A stretch of DNA of 64,000 bases from Glutinoglossum americanum (Eukaryota; Ascomycota; Geoglossomycetes; Geoglossales; Geoglossaceae). This document shows positions 9,263 to 19,206 of the stretch, piece by piece. Where the stretch lies: NCBI GenBank assembly GCA_020080175.1, contig JAGHQL010000160.1, positions 1 to 64,000 on the forward strand, given 5' to 3'. The position numbers and the translations under genes are program-made. Every line of letters starts with the position of its first letter. The first letter of the stretch is position 1. The notes under the pieces were generated by a model. The model did not search any database. It was given only the letters and a program-made list of their open reading frames with translations, and was not told the DNA's origin.

Positions 9263-11626
9263 ATGACGACAGACATGCTTTCACCAGAGGAGTTGATGGT
9301 CTCTTTACCTTCTCTCCAGCCCCGGGAACGACTTGACTTGATCCTCGAGCTTCTTTCGGCCGCTGACAAACGCAGTGAGCAGCTCGACCATCTCACCAGC
9401 GTTGCATGGGCATATCTGACTGAGAACCAACTTTGGCAAGCCCATTCTCTAACCCAAGAGCAGGTCAAGGAGAGGGTTGATTGGCCAGCTGTGAGCGAGA
9501 GGATTGCCAGATTCGAGGAGACGAAGAGTCGGAAGGAGCATGAACTGCGAGGTATCGAGAAGGCGTGGGGCTGTCGGCCCGAAGAGGCTCTGGGAAATGA
9601 GATGTGGCCTGTTGAACCGGGAACACACCTGCTCCGTCAGCTCCATCGACTCAGCAAGATATGTGGCCTCCCCGAAGCTCGGAACCGGCTGGCTGACGCT
9701 ACTCAGCAACGGATGGCCGCCAGGAAACGAACTGCTACCGGAAAGCTAACTCGCTGGGCCAGTGATCTCCATGTGCTGACCGTGGATGTGGTAACGACTA
9801 TTGAGCAACTCAAGGCTCAGGCGGCTCCAGACTTAGGCAGGCGGACTTTGGAGGCGGGAGTGCCTAGAGGGACAAGAGAGGCCAAAGAGGCCATGGCGGG
9901 GGAGTCGGGAGAGGCTATGGAAGTTGTGGAGGCTGGCAGGGCGACCATCCAGGAGGAGGAGGAGGAGGAGGAGGAGGGAGGGGAAGATATAGAGAATGAC
10001 GAATTAGACGAAGAGACAGTCACCGAGAAAGTCCCAGCACTAAGTTCATGCCCCTGCTCCTGCTCGTCGACTATCATTAAAGATATCCAGAACATGAAGG
10101 GAAACACAAACAATGACAGAGGCTTACAACTTCTAGCCAAAGCCTTACAGCTTGGTCTTCATAATGTGTGTCACAATCACCTCAGGACGCTAGCTAAGAT
10201 GACCGTGGGCCTACAGAACAACATGTCTAGCTCTAAGCTTCGAAAACGACTGCAGGACGCATGGCGCAATAAGAGTCATCTTGATGATCTACGCCGTCGT
10301 AAGCCTTACTGGTTTCTGAAGACACGAAGACCAGAGACCGACGCTGACCGCCTGGTCGTCTACCGCTACCACCCTATCCCTCCGAAGACCTTTCAATTCA
10401 ATGAAGTTAAAGTATTCGAGAGATTCACAGGACCGGGAAGCTGGGATGGCTGGCAGCAAAATGGGACCATCATAATTCCAAGGCTATTCGGCTTCCTGAA
10501 CCGACCTGACGTTAATTGGAAGATTGATGTGGAGTTTGACCTCTACCGCTACCATCACCGCTCTTTACCTGGTCGCTCCCGTCTCGGCTGGCTGCGGAAC
10601 ATGTTCTACAGCATCATTCAACAGACCGTACGTCAAGATCCAGTATGGTATGCCATCAGCGCAGCCGCCCGACCGGACAAGAATTGGCGATTAATCAGTT
10701 ACCCATATATCACGAAGGACACCGATCCCGGAGAGAACACCGGGTTTCTCCATCTCGACCTTAACACGACACAGTACATCAAGGATGGTAGCGGTGGTAA
10801 TCTGCTATCTAGCAGCATCGCTTTAGACGATGAACAAGCAGATGGCTGTACCGTGGGGGTGCCCGGATTCCACCATCACATCCATGACTGGCACAAACGA
10901 TTGGTTGAGCGAGGAGAGGATACCATGGGCTTCACAACCAATTGCAGTACCGTTTACCGAGTCCAAGATCGAAAGGACTGGGGGGAACCCATCCCCATGC
11001 CATGTCCCGCGTTTGGTCTGCGGCTCACCCGCCCGGAGATCATCCACGGCTCCACTCCCTATTCCTATCGTCGTCGTCGGTCGCTGTTCGCATGGTATAC
11101 CGGCATCGACGAAGCACATATCAACTTAGATTTGAAGGAAACGCTGTCATGGAACGACCTGGCAGCATGCCATTGGGACCTTGAGGCCCCATCAAGGGAA
11201 CCAAGTGGCCAGGCTCCGAGATACGGCCTTCCCGGCTTTCGCTTCCCTGGTTCTGTGATTATGGGATCTTCCTCTGTCATTGGTGACGCCTTGATTGGCC
11301 GTCGGAAGTGGACCGACCCTCAAGTAATCCGAGAGCTAGATATCTTACTAGGGGATGATGATACTGCGGCCCATATCTACGTCAACCGGGTTCGGACGAA
11401 GATGATCCAACGGTATAAGGAGGCCTTCGAGCAGCTAGAGATTACTGAGACTGAGGCGTTTGGTGAAAATTCATACTTTCGTCAAAAGGAGCTAGGTTTG
11501 TCTATGGAATCAGACAGCGATTCAGAGGATATGGGAAAGTCAGAAGAAGCAAGTAAAGACACTGATAAAGACACTGATAAAGACACTGATAAAGACACTG
11601 ATAAAGACACTGATGAGGAGATATGA
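9263..11626 (+). CDS. Putative Fe(II)/2-oxoglutarate oxygenase-like protein (unnamed family)
   Basis: Single uninterrupted 787-residue ORF; ATG at 9263. Residues 1 to about 200 are helical and charged with no recognised domain. Residues about 230-255 are an acidic Glu tract. Residues about 340-680 form a conserved-looking globular domain rich in W/Y/H. I see an HxD pair at H497-D499 (FLHLDLN) in a segment that continues GGNLLSSSIALDDE, a distal His at 595 (EIIHGS), and Arg 603-606 (YRRRRSLFAWY) 8-11 residues later. That is the order and spacing of the metal and 2-oxoglutarate ligands of double-stranded beta-helix oxygenases. The C-terminus has Asp-Lys-Asp-Thr repeats. The substrate is unknown; a nucleic-acid or protein target is only a guess. 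The gene stands alone between repeats and has a palindrome 60 bp upstream. Confident as a gene, moderate for the fold. Confidence 0.7.
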   Translation: MTTDMLSPEELMVSLPSLQPRERLDLILELLSAADKRSEQLDHLTSVAWAYLTENQLWQAHSLTQEQVKERVDWPAVSERIARFEETKSRKEHELRGIEKAWGCRPEEALGNEMWPVEPGTHLLRQLHRLSKICGLPEARNRLADATQQRMAARKRTATGKLTRWASDLHVLTVDVVTTIEQLKAQAAPDLGRRTLEAGVPRGTREAKEAMAGESGEAMEVVEAGRATIQEEEEEEEEGGEDIENDELDEETVTEKVPALSSCPCSCSSTIIKDIQNMKGNTNNDRGLQLLAKALQLGLHNVCHNHLRTLAKMTVGLQNNMSSSKLRKRLQDAWRNKSHLDDLRRRKPYWFLKTRRPETDADRLVVYRYHPIPPKTFQFNEVKVFERFTGPGSWDGWQQNGTIIIPRLFGFLNRPDVNWKIDVEFDLYRYHHRSLPGRSRLGWLRNMFYSIIQQTVRQDPVWYAISAAARPDKNWRLISYPYITKDTDPGENTGFLHLDLNTTQYIKDGSGGNLLSSSIALDDEQADGCTVGVPGFHHHIHDWHKRLVERGEDTMGFTTNCSTVYRVQDRKDWGEPIPMPCPAFGLRLTRPEIIHGSTPYSYRRRRSLFAWYTGIDEAHINLDLKETLSWNDLAACHWDLEAPSREPSGQAPRYGLPGFRFPGSVIMGSSSVIGDALIGRRKWTDPQVIRELDILLGDDDTAAHIYVNRVRTKMIQRYKEAFEQLEITETEAFGENSYFRQKELGLSMESDSDSEDMGKSEEASKDTDKDTDKDTDKDTDKDTDEEI
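11548..11611 (+). repeat. 12-bp in-frame coding repeat (DKDT) x about 5
   Basis: AAAGACACTGAT repeats at the 3' end of the oxygenase-like gene. It encodes (DKDT)n, with nearly identical units, just before DEEI-stop. The unit is a multiple of three, so copy number can vary without breaking the frame. Confidence 0.85.
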
Positions 11627-12592
11627 AGGGGGGACTCAGCAGTGCTAAAGGAGCCAGATATCCTTCGATGTTCTATGATATAGCAGCGTAGAGCTAGTTG
11701 ACAAGATTAAGGCTTGGTTGAAGGCAGTGTTTATTAAGGTATTCTAGTAGTTAGAATAAAATAAGATATATCGGCGTAGTATTACTCAATACATAGAATA
11801 CTTACACGAGGGAACGATGCCATCAGCTTCATAGCCGAGGATGCTATTTTGATGTGGAGCTCAGAGATTAAGGCTATCTCTTGCATCATCACATTTTCAT
11901 GGACAGAAATGGGCAAGCCATTAAAAGTCGCTATTTCCAGTATGTTTCGAAGATATAGATAAGTGAGGCGGGTTCCTGAGGTGGGGGTTTTAGGTCGTTT
12001 GTGCTGGAGTTAATTATCGATGTCCGCTGACCAAGTTGTCACTGGCTCTAGTTAGTCTCATTGCCTCATCCCGAAAATCTAGGCGGTGATCAATGTCTTG
12101 AAGCTCCTGTTCCCAGGCAGGCCTCACAGTAGCATTATGAGGACTAGGATTACTACCTTTCATAGGTATCAATCCGAACCACCTTCAACACTGCACTGGT
12201 CAAGGACTGACTCGGTGCCAGTACCGCTACCAACTCTGGTTCCTCAGCGCTAGGGCAAAAAGAATGACAGTAGTGGGAGGGCACTTGTCATGAAATGCGT
12301 CTGATAGTAGTACCTTATCTCCTTGCTACCAGAGACTTCGTAGTAGTTATTAGAGCGGCGATATTGCCAGCAGGACCATGTGCCTTGATGCGGCTCTGTT
12401 CTTGCGCACATACCAATACTAATTTACCAGGCACTATCTAACAACCCATACATAAATATCGGAGCCGGCCGATTCCAGATTAACATGTGAAAAGAAATAT
12501 ATCTGGAATTAATTCAAAGGACAAAGAAGGCATTCTATGCAGCAAGATGATGGAAGAAATGGCAATTAGAAAAGCCAGAATAATCCATACCG
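11627..12592. other. Gene-free stretch
   Basis: Follows the oxygenase-like gene and includes its 3' UTR. I see no gene, repeat array or RNA gene here. Confidence 0.35.
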
Positions 12593-12787
12593 TCAAGATA
12601 TCCCCTGCTTTTCCTTTAGCTTTCTGGTCTCAGCTGCTAATGTGGTCATTGTGTCACCCAGATCTTTGGTTGCATTTGCAATCACCTCGATCCTTGACAC
12701 TGCTTGCTCCATAGAAGCCATTACCCCCCCCAACTTAGCAAGTGCATCTTCCAGCGAACTTCCCCTAAGCTTCAAAGCGCTCTCCAC
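12593..12787 (-). CDS. Coiled-coil ORF fragment
   Basis: Open frame of about 64-74 codons with heptad-like spacing of hydrophobics (ALAKLGGVMASMEQAVSRIE, then DTMTTLAAETRKLKEKQ). It has no clear ATG: the frame opens after a TAG at about 12820 and the first usable start would be a GTG. It could be the 3' exon or remnant of a longer coiled-coil gene. Unrecognised; it may not be expressed. Confidence 0.25.
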   Translation of the reverse strand: MESALKLRGSSLEDALAKLGGVMASMEQAVSRIEVIANATKDLGDTMTTLAAETRKLKEKQGIS

Positions 12788-12981
12788 AGTAGCGAGCCTG
12801 CTCTCATAGAGTCTCTAATTCATTCAGATCGGAAAGGTTAGCTGAACCGTGAATCCATTTGGACATCTAGCCTAATTTGTTGATTGGTAATACGCGTTTA
12901 TGTGCCACCTCGGACACCCCCCAAAGGGGCTCAGATCACGCAACTAGTCAAGCCCGTTCCAAAATTTGGAGGCATTCGATA

Positions 12982-14224
12982 TCATCTCTCTTTGGTCTTC
13001 TCATCATAGTAGTTAAGCGCCGCTGGGCCCCAGAAGTCACGGCCTTTATAAGAGGCTACGTTATCCGGCCATGCTCTCACAGCTGCTGCAAAGTTTGCTG
13101 AATCCTCCTTGCTTAAGTCGACAAGGCGATCCATATATGTCCGCACTGTGAAGAGGATGGCGTTCGATTTTGGTAGGCGACGGAAAGTCTGCCTCTCGTG
13201 GCGGATGACGAGGTCGCACGCGCTAAGGCTTGTTGTGGCTGATATAGGGAATGGGTGTGGGTGAAAGAGTATTGGGGTTGTCTGGACAAAGAAGCTACTT
13301 CTTTCCATGGAGCCCAAAGGTTTCATGCGCGAGAAAAATCTCAAAATAGAGATATCTATTAGCGGAGAACTGGTAATACAGGTATTGGACGATAGCCTAC
13401 TTTTTTACATAATTCCCGATCTTTTCTTCCCACCCTGGCACTGATTCATGGAGTCTAGTGATTGGCCAGCCAATCTTTTCTTCCAGAGACCACACAACAG
13501 GGAAACAGGTAGCACTGGCTGCCCTAGAAAATCTTGTGTCAGATATCTTGACAAGCGGCTAACCTGAGAGAGATGCTACAACTCACAAAACATAACCTTC
13601 ATCAGACTCCTTCAGCACATTTAAATCCTCAATCACCAGCCTCGCCGCAACCTCCAGTGGGGGTTCCGCATCGAGGTGGAACTCCTCGCCGGTTTTATTA
13701 TTGCGAACAAACTTATTATTAACAAACTTATTATTCGCCCCAAAACGCTCAAACACATCGGGCCATGTTTTAGTCAGGAAATCAAGTACAACCTCCAAAG
13801 CTTCCAGACATGCAGACTCGGATTCCGGGGGACACTGAAGAACCTTGCTTTTTGATTCAGTCAAGAGCTCTGCTCTGAGGCGGTGTTCAGGGTGACAATT
13901 ATCACTCATCGTCAGCCAATTCCTCTCGTCGAACTTCCGGAGACCCATGGTCATGTGGTACTCTCCGGGCTTGAACAGGTGTCCGAGATTCACTTCGTTA
14001 AGATGCTCGACGGACTCGAGCGAGGTTGACCATGTCCCTTCTCGCTGCATTATGAGTCTGTCGTCTTCGAAAGTGTGGCGTAATACCCTCCTGTTACATA
14101 CAATGTTTATCTCTTGCTGTGGTTGCGCCTAGCGGATGGTTACTGTCAGCAAACTCCCAGACAGAGAAAAGCCAGGTTAGCTAAGTATGCTGCAAAAGCT
14201 ACAGAGCATGTGACCTACCGACAT
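12982..14224 (-). CDS. DUF3445 protein, heme-dependent oxidative N-demethylase-like
   Basis: Four exons: 14224-14219 (tentative, ATG TCG only), 14128-13587, 13523-13401 and 13339-12982, with introns 14129-14218, 13524-13586 (GTGAGT) and 13340-13400. The total is 1029 nt, 342 residues. Family hallmarks are present in order: VVCN-like INIVCNRR, FKPGEYHMTMGLRKFD, N-TGE (NKTGEEF), EDLNVL, CFPVVWSLEEKIG, LHESVPGW, ERSSFFVQT, and RHERQTFRRLPKSNAILFTVRTYM near the C-terminus. DUF3445 includes HDOD/HodM heme enzymes that demethylate amines, and many fungal paralogues of unknown substrate. An in-frame NNKFV duplication (NNKFVNNKFV) is visible mid-protein. The first exon is the weakest part; translation could start at the ATG of 14050 instead. 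Length is normal for the family. Confidence 0.8.
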
Positions 14225-14488
14225 GCACCTAAGTACGAATTTAAAGTCTAGGAGTTGATCATTAGGTTTGCTGCTTGTGAGTGGTTTGCGCAAGTCCACG
14301 TCCCCCCCCATCCCCCACGCCCCGCCGCGGGAAATCGGCGGGGGACCACTACGGAGTCAACGACAACCAGCCAAACTTCCCTGCCTAACTCGCATAGTGA
14401 GATATGCCATGGTACATATAGCCATTATTTCACTCCCATTTTTCCCAACTCATTGTTTCGCTACCTTGTGGACTACTTGGCATAAGAA

Positions 14489-15189
14489 ATGGACTTCATC
14501 AAGTACGTTCTTATTCTACCAGCTCTCTTCTCAGTCTACAAAGACTACGCCTCGTTCCTCAATCTTGGGCCAGGCGGTACGCCCTCTAACTTTCTTGGAT
14601 ACCTGCGCATCACGCTCCTTCGTCTCTTTGCTTTGCGGAACCCTTACCTACCTGCCCCTACCTCCGCCGTCTTCCGTCCACAAGCTGGCTATCTGGCCCC
14701 CAGCATGCCAAAACCGTGCCAAAACGCTCAGGAGTTCGGCCAAAAGTCGCGGGCATTGCTCCGCACAGACAAATCACGCAAAATGGTATTTCATCGGATT
14801 TTACTAAGCTCTCTCAATCTATCGAAGCTCTTACCGCCATGCATGCCACTCGGCTCACCTTGGGCACGTCTTGCTTTGAGAAAAACGGAACCGGTCTCTT
14901 CTCCCTTAATCCCGTCAATCGCACCTGCAACGGCGAGATTTGCCACGTACACCCCTCAGGCGGCAGCCTACACTTGACTTTGCACCCCGATGATGTACGC
15001 ATTGTGCTGGAGAAATGCTTCGGAGAGCGCCACCCTCTCGCTAGAGGTGGCTGGTTCACTAGATTTGTGCCCCTGGGGTTATTAATGGTGTATGCGCCGC
15101 GTAATGAGGAGGAGTTAGAGGTAGCTATGGAGATCATCAGGGCGGCGGTTTGGTGGATCGACGGCCAATCATTAGGAGATTGCGACTAA
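14489..15189 (+). pseudogene. DUF5519 (luciferase-domain) gene broken by an 11-bp duplication
   Basis: Starts MDFIKYVLILPAL with a hydrophobic N-terminus, then LGPGGTPSNFLGYLRI and LRLFALRNPY, as in fungal DUF5519 proteins. After 14714 this frame runs into a non-homologous tail. The family sequence continues in another frame: KRSGVRPKVAGIAPHRQ, then ICHVHPSGGSLHLTLHP, GERHPLARGGW, RFVPLGLLMVYAPR, and IIRAAVWWIDG to the stop at 15189. The shift coincides with TGCCAAAAC at 14706-14714 repeated at 14717-14725. An 11-bp duplication accounts exactly for the frame change; without it the ORF would be 229 residues. No plausible intron removes it. Either a recent pseudogene, a polymorphic allele or a sequencing error. 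The function of the family is not known. Confidence 0.75.
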
Positions 15190-15601
15190 AGAAGTTAATA
15201 GTCAGTGGAAAAGAAGCCTTGAAAGCAGAAGGATGGCCTTGTCTTTGGGGACTTTCGGCATCTAGTTAATTCAATTTTCATTTCGATGATGAAGATCTGG
15301 AAAGTTTTCTTATGGAGATGGAATCGAATTAGGAGCTTCTGTCTTATTATACATATTTCCCAATATCGATTATCCCCTCCTTGTTCTTTTTCACCTAGCT
15401 TTACAATATATACTTCCATACTAAATCAATGATCTGGTCTCTGTTACACCTCTCACCCCTATTTGATAGGAGCAGAGACCCCACCCTAAAGAGTCAAGCA
15501 CGGCGCTAGCGCCGTACTGCGACCGGCTGACCACGTTCGACAGAGGTAGTTGCGATATCGTCAGGGCCGCAGTTTCTGGCGGGCTATAGAAAGGAGCGTT
15601 G
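15190..15601. other. Convergent 3' spacer
   Basis: Lies between the 3' ends of the DUF5519 gene (+) and the 15602-16264 ORF (-). A/T-rich 3'-UTR-like sequence; nothing else seen. Confidence 0.35.
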
Positions 15602-16264
15602 CTAGTGGGCCGGTTGTGTAAAGAGATCGGAGAGAGGATGTTTTGAGGGTCTTGAGTGGCTTTGGTGACGTCGAGGGGTGGAAGCAGGAGGAAACAAGCC
15701 CATGATAGCGGTCTTGAAGCGATCGCTCTTTCCACGCGAGAGCTCGCCGGAGCCATTGGGCTCAAGATTGAGTAATGCCTGAGCACCCGTCTGGTAACCA
15801 AATTCGTTGACTGACCTGACGAATTCATCCTGGAGCTTCTTAGCCCTTTCTCCAGACCAATCGTTACAAGCTGCTGCCATGTCGATAAGATAGATATCCT
15901 TATGGAACTCCGTGAGCTTGGCTATCGACTCTGGCGTTAGCTTGAAATCCACCTTATTAGTTTGTACCAGATCGACATAGATGACATATGCCTCAATGTG
16001 AATTAGCTGGTAGTTAGAAATTGCCTCAACGAGCGGCGCCCGCTGGAGCTGGAGAGAGCAGAGCGTCCATATGGCATCCGAAGATGATAGAGTCTTCGTG
16101 AGTATATTGTGCTGGCGGACATTATCGGACCGGCCCTTAAGGACACCAATTGATTTCAGTGTGTTTCTCAACCAACGCAGCTCTACCGTTGAATCAAAGA
16201 CAACTATAGGAGGAGATCGAGATGTAAAGGCCACCGCCGAGGTAGGTAACAACTTGCGGGGCAT
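15602..16264 (-). CDS. Hypothetical protein
   Basis: Uninterrupted 220-residue ORF from an ATG at 16264. It is predicted mostly helical: IWTLCSLQLQRAPLVEAISN, YVIYVDLVQTNKVDF, ELTPES-like segments, and a region around ERAKKLQDEFVRSVNEFG. The N-terminus (MPRKLLPTSAVAFTSRSPP) is basic and Ser/Ala-rich and could be a targeting peptide. The C-terminal 40 residues (PRRHQSHSRPSKHP) are low complexity and may be intron read-through. I do not recognise a family. Confidence 0.4.
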   Translation of the reverse strand: MPRKLLPTSAVAFTSRSPPIVVFDSTVELRWLRNTLKSIGVLKGRSDNVRQHNILTKTLSSSDAIWTLCSLQLQRAPLVEAISNYQLIHIEAYVIYVDLVQTNKVDFKLTPESIAKLTEFHKDIYLIDMAAACNDWSGERAKKLQDEFVRSVNEFGYQTGAQALLNLEPNGSGELSRGKSDRFKTAIMGLFPPASTPRRHQSHSRPSKHPLSDLFTQPAH

Positions 16265-17039
16265 TACAACGATAACAAGAGGAATCCGGCGTAATGCGGA
16301 GGCAGGAGGAAAATAAATAAGAATGGGAATCAGGGCCGGCAGATGAATCTACATCCCTCTTCCATTAACATATTAACTAACTCAGAATATATCATTTGAA
16401 TCATTGGCAACAATCCAACACCCCTGAGATGTCAACCCCCAAAATAACATCGACACTCACAGTACAAGCTAGGGTAGTAAGTCCGATCAGGTGGTCTGAG
16501 CTTGTAGGATCAGGGCAGCACAAGCTACTTGGATCAGGTAGTACAAGCTAGTTGGATCAGAGTAGCGCAAACCACTGGATCAAGCAGTACAAGCTAGTGG
16601 ATCAGGACGCGGGATCGGATGATCGAAGCTTGCAGGATCAGGGTACTTGGATCAGGTAGTACAGGCTAGTTGGTCAATCTAGCGGGAGTAGGTTGGTATG
16701 AATTAGTTAAACCGGTGCAGAGCTAGCTTTGCATATTTGCTATTAGGCCCCGCATAATTAGGCTAGTGCTCTAAAATTTGCTTTTTGGGTGCCACGCCGC
16801 CGATACCCGAAATCGAGGATATGGCGATACGTGCTGCTGTATTGACCTTGAAGTAGATGGATGGTGAAGCTCGCCGTAGGCTTTAGTGCATATATATCAT
16901 CCTTCATTTCCGCACTATCTTGCCTCAACTTACAGCAAATCATAGTCAACCAACCCTTCTGTGTTTGCGAGGACCCCTTAGTACGGCGTTATACCCATTG
17001 CTAACTCACCGAGTGCCGTAGTGCATCTAGATTATAAAA
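16265..17039. repeat. Degenerate ~25-bp tandem repeat in gene-free spacer
   Basis: From about 16480 to 16680 the phrases GTACAAGCTAGT and TGGATCAGG recur every ~24-30 bp in at least seven imperfect copies. The rest of the stretch has no gene that I can support. Confidence 0.5.
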
Positions 17040-17270
17040 ATGTGCGAACAACGTTGCCACCATTATCGTCAGTGTGACCATCTCCACACCTATGATCACG
17101 TCAGATGCGCAGGGGCTCTTACACGTCCTAACCAGGCACTTTGTATGCCTGCGAGTGGGAGCCTCCGAGATCTTCCACGAGCTCTAGATGTGCAAGATGA
17201 AGATAAGGATGGGTTATGCCCGCCTTGCAGTGGGAAGTCTCCACCAAGCTCTCGGGGTAGTGAACACTGA
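17040..17270 (+). CDS. Small Cys-rich protein candidate
   Basis: 76-codon ORF (ATG in AAAAATGTGCG) with cysteines and histidines clustered at the N-terminus (MCEQRCHHYRQCDHLHTYDHVRC), a middle Cys (ALCMP) and a terminal CPPC. This resembles the many small fungal proteins with a C-x-CGH...C...CPxC zinc-ribbon-like layout, but the match is only to the pattern. No signal peptide. Gene status is uncertain. Confidence 0.3.
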   Translation: MCEQRCHHYRQCDHLHTYDHVRCAGALTRPNQALCMPASGSLRDLPRALDVQDEDKDGLCPPCSGKSPPSSRGSEH

Positions 17271-17752
17271 ATACAAACTGCAGCAAGTCTGACTGAGAGC
17301 TATTATAGAATAAGGAATAAGAGCTGACTGAGCAAGAATAGAAAGTGCCGGGAATGGAGAATAGTTCTGGCTGAGGGGTCGAAGGAAAGCCACCACGTAA
17401 CTCTTATATCAGAGCTTGGTTCCATGTAGTAGTGTCTACTGTAGTCTCTTTAATGATGCGCTTTCACTATCAGGAGGATAATTGAAACTCTGTGACATCG
17501 ATTGACTATACCCTGATGTGCTGGGCTCATCTACCAACGGAGTAATTGAAATTGAAACGATCTAGCGTGCCGAGAATCGCTGTTTTAAGGCCCGCTTCCT
17601 GCTTCGAGAGTTTCTTAAACCAGCGAGTGCACTACACTATTATAGTTCCACCGCCACCCCATAGAATCTTGTTCCACAAGACCATCCGGCATACTGCTAC
17701 TTTGAATATCCATTTCAGGCAACCGGAGCTTAATTTCCTGAAGCTTTATATC

Positions 17753-18058
17753 ATGTCAACGTCAACAAACCAGCCAAAACGCGTGATCTTGCGACTCCGA
17801 GCAAAAGAATTTGAGGGCCGCGACCTAAACTCTGAGTTTGGCAACGCAATCAAGGCATATCTCGCGTTTGCAGGACGCCCTACCAGTGAGCACGAAGAAA
17901 ATAAACATTACGTTCATATTGAGCCCCCGCATGATATACAGAACTCCTCATTCCATATTACCCTCGATCTTGAGAAAGATTTGCTTCCCAACCCGAACTT
18001 CCAGAATCTTCCGCATGAGATCTACCCTGTCCGCCGTGATAGACAGGGCAAGTTGTAA
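17753..18058 (+). CDS. Hypothetical small protein
   Basis: 101-residue ORF beginning MSTSTNQPKRVILRLRAKEF. The same frame is open upstream to 17546, but the upstream part looks like a 5' leader. Codons are balanced and the product looks globular (strand-rich: RVILRLRA, HYVHIEPPHD, SSFHITLDLEKDL). I do not recognise a family. It sits alone between gene-free stretches. Confidence 0.4.
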   Translation: MSTSTNQPKRVILRLRAKEFEGRDLNSEFGNAIKAYLAFAGRPTSEHEENKHYVHIEPPHDIQNSSFHITLDLEKDLLPNPNFQNLPHEIYPVRRDRQGKL

Positions 18059-19206
18059 GGTCTAAGCATTCCCTTCTCTAGACAGATTAGCTTATTCTTC
18101 AATAGACAGATTCAGCCAATTCAGAACGACCTCGAAAGGGAGAATATCCTCGCTCGGGTTCGTGGGTTCACGGATCATCTATACGGTTGGGCAAGGTGAT
18201 GCAAGTCTAATACTTTGTTAGAATACCCGAGCCTGCGAGTGGGTGGTGGAGGCATAGTGCCGGTGTGTGTTCATGCTATTCCAGGTGGTTTTTGTTACTG
18301 TTTTATGAGGTGGACTTTATTCGTAATTGGCTAAGTGAATAGAATGAAAGTGAGATTAAGCAGAATTGCTGGATGAAGAAGAATATACATTCAAACAACG
18401 TAGTGTCTTCATCGATTGCCTTTAGTGATTGGATTCAAAGGTGTCTAGATTCCCTACCCCCTGGGCGCTCATAACCTTCAGGCAGTTTTACCATACGGAA
18501 CCTATTCCCACAGGATCACAAGACTCTCAGGAGCTGCTTACCCTAGGGGATTTATCCCCGCATGGAGTATAGGGCCTTAAGGACTCCTGATCTTCGTTCG
18601 CTTACCAATTGGCATGGCCCTAAGTTAGAAAAAAGTCATGAAAATACGCACTGAGTACGGAGTACGGAATATTTGTTACTCCATAGCTATTACATCCATA
18701 CCGAGTTTCACTCACCCGTTCTTTTGAAAAAAACAAGGACTCTTCAGTGGCATTGTGAGGCAGGATTTCATGTGATTCAACATATCAAAATCTTTCACTA
18801 GATCTTTGAAGCCGTCAGGTTTATGTCGAGGCCCAGCGGGGCCCGACAAAGCGGCGAGCAATCAGGTGACTCGCGTTTTACCCGATCTGGGCAGCCTCTA
18901 TATATGGAGGCGAGATCACTAAGATAGAATATATATATTTAAGCTGGTCGTTTGGCTCGTAAGGCTCAAATGAAAATGGGACTTTTCATCGCGCTCGTGA
19001 CGAAAGATGGTGGGTGATGTGAGGAGGACGAGTCCCCCACTCACCGTGGTCGAGCTGTCCCCCCGGGCCCGTTTTTTTTTGGGGGGGGAAAGACCAGGGG
19101 AAAAAAAAGAGTAGAAGGGGATCATGGTCTGGATGGGTAAACGTGACAAAAGCCCCCTGGTTAAAGGGGAAAAAAAAAGGAGAAGTATCTTCTATCTAGA
19201 ACGAGA
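18059..19206. other. Gene-free spacer between accessory and core regions
   Basis: No gene seen. Contains runs of T and G (about 19070-19090) and of A (about 19165-19180), typical of 3' flanking sequence of the F-box gene that ends at 19207. Confidence 0.35.
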
